NCBI GenBank assembly: GCA_026989715.1
Contig: JALSIU010000329.1
Span: 1 to 9,019, forward strand
Reading direction: 5' to 3'
Source: Methylomonas sp.
GTDB taxonomy: Bacteria > Pseudomonadota > Gammaproteobacteria > Methylococcales > Methylomonadaceae
Length of the DNA stretch: 9,019 nt
The notes beneath the pieces are model-generated. The model was not told the DNA's origin, did not search any database, and worked only from the letters and a program-made list of their open reading frames with translations. A program made the translations under genes and the position numbers. Of the stretch, positions 7,901 to 9,019 are shown in pieces. Every line of letters starts with the position of its first letter. The stretch's first letter is position 1.

Positions 7901-8094
7901 TAACCACCTTTTTTGGTTTAGTACCGATGATTTTAGAAACCTCACGCCAAGCTCGCATTTTAATTCCTATGGCTGTTTCTATCGGCTTTGGCATTTTATT
8001 TGCCACCCTGATTACTTTGGTCTTAATTCCTGCGTTATATCTAGTCATTGATGACTGCAAGACGGCTCTACGCTCTTTACAAAGTAAATCTTAG
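4981..8094 (+). CDS. RND efflux permease subunit (AcrB/AcrF superfamily, proton antiporter)
   Basis: This is the inner-membrane pump, exchanging protons for substrates captured from the periplasm or membrane. The 1037 residues match the family's usual size and have its duplicated architecture. TM1 lies near 16-37, a large periplasmic porter loop at about 38-335, and TM2-TM6 at about 340-482. TM7 lies near 532-549, a second porter loop at about 550-865, and TM8-TM12 at about 867-1020. TM4 carries the proton-relay pair Asp-Asp (401-402, in Gly-Ile-Val-Val-Asp-Asp-Ala-Ile). Phe-Pro at about 42-43 and the Gly-Ala-Asp-Pro-Glu-Glu-Ile-Glu motif at about 58-65 are typical of the family. TM10 reads Gly-Ile-Val-Val-Asn-Asp-Ser-Leu (930-937): by eye, the lysine found here in AcrB is a valine. 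The substrate cannot be predicted. It is third in the operon, and its stop overlaps the opposing gene by 4 bp. Confidence 0.96.
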   Translation: MKMETHGSVSWMATHPVAANLLMAAFILGGLLFMGNMKQEVFPDFVTDNISINVVYTGADPEEIERSMLLAIEDAISGLEGVDEISSTAQEGTGSVIVDVMTDADINLLAQDIQQEVDLITTFPEDAEDPKVKIIASKRKTVSLVLYGETEAWILHKLAENFREQLLQSAHITQVELEGVRPLEISIEIPQENLRRYQLSLATVAQRIRNASIDLPGGSVKTDTGEILVRMQERKETGQDFANMPIITTPSGGQVLLGDIANINDDYEETDYSANYNNYPAIMLQVYRVGHQAPIDIAEAVKQQMALSKNSLPKGIHIEIRYDASVSYAERVDLLLRNSALGLTLVFITLALFLELRLAFWVMTGIPIAFLGSFLFLPTLGISLNMVSLFAFIIALGIVVDDAIIIGENIYHYRQEGHPALEAAIKGVQDMAAPVTFSILTNIATFMPLFFMPGVMGKIFVMIPSVVITVFLLSLIESLFILPHHLAHIKPQHGAGFQYWLYIKQQGFSHGFRNWTRKYYGHALDLSLKYRYLTIVTAIALLIATLSYAASGRMGLSMFPKTESDFAQATLSLPYGTPVEKTQAIVKKLVRTARASTENVRNGEQLIRGIFAEIGKGGSHKAYIRAYLAPPEIRHKIMSTAQFSALWRSNTGEIAGIESLIFESDSGGPGAGSAITVELTHHDTAILEQAGRQLTQALRAYPMATDITNSMSQGKQQLDFSILPEGESLGLTALSVARQVRDAFYGAEVLRQQRGRNEIKVMVRLPENERASAQDMYNFLIQSDQGRFIPLNEVVQVKPGHALTEIKRRNGKRNVQITANATPRNQSVNIINGLKADTLPALVKQYPGLEYSFQGQQADMADSIGSLKLSFIFAILAIYAMLAIPFRSYILPLIVIISIPFGMIGAIFGHLIMGYNLSVLSMLGIVALSGIVVNDSLVLVSQAVNLQSKQELSAKERIKMAAVQRFRPIILTTLTTFFGLVPMILETSRQARILIPMAVSIGFGILFATLITLVLIPALYLVIDDCKTALRSLQSKS

Positions 8095-8378
8095 GAAAAA
8101 TAGCTTATCCCATAAATAATTGCCACAATTTCCAATGCGACAGGAATTAAGATACGCAATATTGACCAACTACCGGAGTCAGCCATATTATCGTTAAACC
8201 TATCCTCTTTAAGAGTAGCTGAGCGTGATTTGACCTTACTCGGTTGCGCTGTATCCAGAGTTTTCAACTCGCTCAGGAAAGAATCATCATCAAATATCGA
8301 ATCAAAAGCGGCATCTAACCTTTTTTGATTCTCAAATAACGCATTCAATTGATCTAAATCGATAGTATTGGTAGACAT
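8091..8378 (-). CDS. Small single-pass membrane protein, unknown function
   Basis: A 95-residue protein that I do not recognise. The first two thirds are hydrophilic and mostly acidic (Asp-Leu-Asp-Gln-Leu, Phe-Asp-Ser-Ile-Phe-Asp-Asp-Asp), with likely amphipathic helices, then a short basic Ser/Lys/Arg linker around 48-58. The C-terminus is one hydrophobic helix (about 73-94, Ile-Leu-Arg-Ile-Leu-Ile-Pro-Val-Ala to Tyr-Phe-Ser) that ends the protein. There is no signal peptide, so it looks like a tail-anchored inner-membrane protein with its N-terminal part in the cytoplasm. The ATG lacks a strong Shine-Dalgarno and the upstream region is very AT-rich. It converges on the efflux permease with a 4-bp stop-to-stop overlap, so its mRNA and the pump's mRNA would be complementary if either runs on. 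A link to efflux is not shown. Confidence 0.7.
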   Translation of the reverse strand: MSTNTIDLDQLNALFENQKRLDAAFDSIFDDDSFLSELKTLDTAQPSKVKSRSATLKEDRFNDNMADSGSWSILRILIPVALEIVAIIYGISYFS

Positions 8379-8519
8379 GTGTATTTATAAACTAAAATAT
8401 ATCTAATTATTATTGTTTAAAGCGTAGCAACAATTTTCAATTTTACCAATTACTTTTTTACGTCTGCAAGTCCATATTACCGCTATTGCCACGACTTTTA
8501 ACACCCAATTGACAGGCAC

Positions 8520-8557
8520 AAAAAAAGGAGTGCCGGCAAAACCGACCCTCCTTTTTT
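8520..8557. terminator. Strong bidirectional rho-independent terminator
   Basis: A 10-bp perfect stem (AAAAAAGGAG at 8521-8530 with CTCCTTTTTT at 8548-8557) extends inward through G-C and CGG/CCG pairs to a CAAAA loop. It has a T run on the 3' side of either strand. On the minus strand it would end the DUF2892 transcript 46 bp after its stop. On the plus strand it is the first good terminator after the efflux operon. Confidence 0.85.
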
Positions 8558-8603
8558 ATCCAATCAAGCAACAGTCTAAACTGTCATTTTAATCATTACC
8601 TGC

Positions 8604-8804
8604 CTAAAAAGCACAGCCAGACTTAACGCCCAGCTTTTTCAATATAATGGCCATCGGGCAAAACCCTGAAAAAGCTGACTGCAATAAATTCGCGCCAACA
8701 AAAGCGGTAAACCATAACCAATTCACAGAATGATACTGAGACAAGAACACGCTAATTAAAATAAAACTGCCGGCTACGGCAAATACAATTCGATCTATTG
8801 TCAT
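8604..8804 (-). CDS. DUF2892 (YgaP-like) two-helix inner-membrane protein
   Basis: A 66-residue protein matching the DUF2892/YgaP transmembrane family along its full length. It opens with a short Met-Thr-Ile-Asp-Arg, then has hydrophobic helices at about 6-22 and 28-45. The conserved block Asn-Leu-Leu-Gln-Ser-Ala-Phe-Ser-Gly-Phe-Cys-Pro lies at about 39-50, and a tail Lys-Lys-Leu-Gly-Val-Lys-Ser-Gly-Cys at about 56-64. The two cysteines (49 and 64) are family-typical. In E. coli YgaP a similar region anchors a rhodanese domain; here the domain stands alone. Such stand-alone forms are often found near sulfur-metabolism genes, but a biochemical role is not established. It starts 8 bp after the stop of the SQR-like gene, so the two are cotranscribed, and a strong terminator follows. 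Confidence 0.9.
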   Translation of the reverse strand: MTIDRIVFAVAGSFILISVFLSQYHSVNWLWFTAFVGANLLQSAFSGFCPMAIILKKLGVKSGCAF

Positions 8805-8809
8805 ATTTT

Positions 8810-8814
8810 CACCT
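8810..8814 (-). promoter_or_regulatory. Shine-Dalgarno of the DUF2892 gene, overlapping the upstream stop codon
   Basis: AGGTG on the minus strand, 5 bases before the ATG at 8804. Its first two bases are the last two of the TAG stop of the SQR-like gene (8815-8813), an arrangement that suits termination-reinitiation coupling. Confidence 0.7.
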
Positions 8815-9019
8815 ATTTTAGGCGTACTACGCCCATAAATTTAAGAATCATTTTTTCATAATACGGCTCACTAATGCCTTTGCGAATTTTGCGCATAAAG
8901 TATTTTTCAAAACCGATTTTAGCTAAATGCACCCATTTACCTTGTTGCGACCACGTTGTGTTGCGAGGCGGAATTTGCGGAACGGCCAAAAAAGCAATAC
9001 CGGTATCGCCCATATCCGC
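8813..9019 (-). CDS. Sulfide:quinone oxidoreductase-like flavoprotein, C-terminal fragment (enters from right edge)
   Basis: Sixty-eight C-terminal residues of a longer protein whose beginning lies outside the window; the reading frame is open to the right edge. The fragment reads Ala-Asp-Met-Gly-Asp-Thr-Gly, then Val-Pro-Gln-Ile-Pro-Pro-Arg-Asn, Gly-Lys-Trp-Val-His-Leu-Ala-Lys, Phe-Glu-Lys-Tyr-Phe-Met and Ser-Glu-Pro-Tyr-Tyr-Glu-Lys. This resembles the C-terminal region of the NAD(P)/FAD-dependent oxidoreductases annotated as sulfide:quinone oxidoreductases, where an amphipathic tail docks the enzyme on the membrane. SQRs oxidise sulfide to sulfur or polysulfide and reduce quinone. The catalytic cysteines and FAD motifs would lie upstream and are not visible, so a related flavoprotein is possible. 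The internal ATG at 9013 is not taken as the start because the homology-like sequence continues upstream of it. The downstream DUF2892 gene supports a sulfur-related operon. Confidence 0.72.
   Translation of the reverse strand, partial: ADMGDTGIAFLAVPQIPPRNTTWSQQGKWVHLAKIGFEKYFMRKIRKGISEPYYEKMILKFMGVVRLK

Noticed and set aside
7891..7908. Tandem 9-bp repeat TTAACCACC
   Set aside because: It encodes the Leu-Thr-Thr-Leu-Thr-Thr run conserved in TM11 of RND permeases, so coding explains it.
7722..8060. 112-codon minus-strand frame inside the permease
   Set aside because: It is antisense to TM10-TM12; its Lys/Met-rich sequence mirrors the hydrophobic codons of the opposite strand.
1..9019. CRISPR array, insertion sequence, tRNA/rRNA, prophage or integron signs
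   Set aside because: I looked through both strands and saw no regular spaced repeats, transposase, terminal inverted repeats with target duplications, or RNA-gene signatures.

Overview
The window reads as a chromosomal segment of a gammaproteobacterium of moderate-to-low GC content. The main evidence is the thioredoxin reductase, which matches the enterobacterial TrxB sequence pattern along its whole length. Fragments of an M48 peptidase lipoprotein and of a sulfide:quinone-oxidoreductase-like flavoprotein also fit. The set (DUF4332, DUF2892 beside an SQR-like gene, Arg-rich small protein) would suit a methanotrophic (Methylococcales-like) or sulfur-oxidising gammaproteobacterium, but that placement is inference.

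Layout. Positions 1-2056 hold four minus-strand genes. Reading in the direction of transcription they are trxB (2056-1097), a DUF4332 helix-hairpin-helix-like protein (1010-606), a 103-aa arginine-rich protein of unknown function (527-216), and the first 38 codons of an M48-type peptidase lipoprotein (116 to beyond the left edge). A 344-bp non-coding region (2057-2400) separates trxB from a divergent plus-strand operon and carries a plausible promoter for each side.

Positions 2401-8094 are a complete tripartite RND efflux operon. Its order is outer-membrane factor lipoprotein, inner-membrane-anchored periplasmic adaptor, then proton-driven permease. The genes are tightly coupled: the first pair overlaps by 8 bp and the second pair is separated by 5 bp. 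Together they would form an envelope-spanning pump. No regulator gene lies beside it in this window, and the substrate cannot be read from the sequence.

Right of the pump, the minus strand resumes. A 95-aa small membrane protein of unknown function (8378-8091) overlaps the permease tail-to-tail by 4 bp. Next come a strong bidirectional terminator (8520-8557), a DUF2892/YgaP-like two-helix membrane protein (8804-8604), and, upstream in the same transcript, the C-terminal end of an SQR-like flavoprotein (entering from the right edge to 8813).

Most of the window is recognisable housekeeping and efflux content. I saw no mobile element, CRISPR array, tRNA or rRNA. The points most worth a second look are the strictly 5-residue-spaced Arg-Arg arrays in the 103-aa protein, the permease's TM10 motif lacking the classical lysine, and the convergent overlap at 8091-8094.
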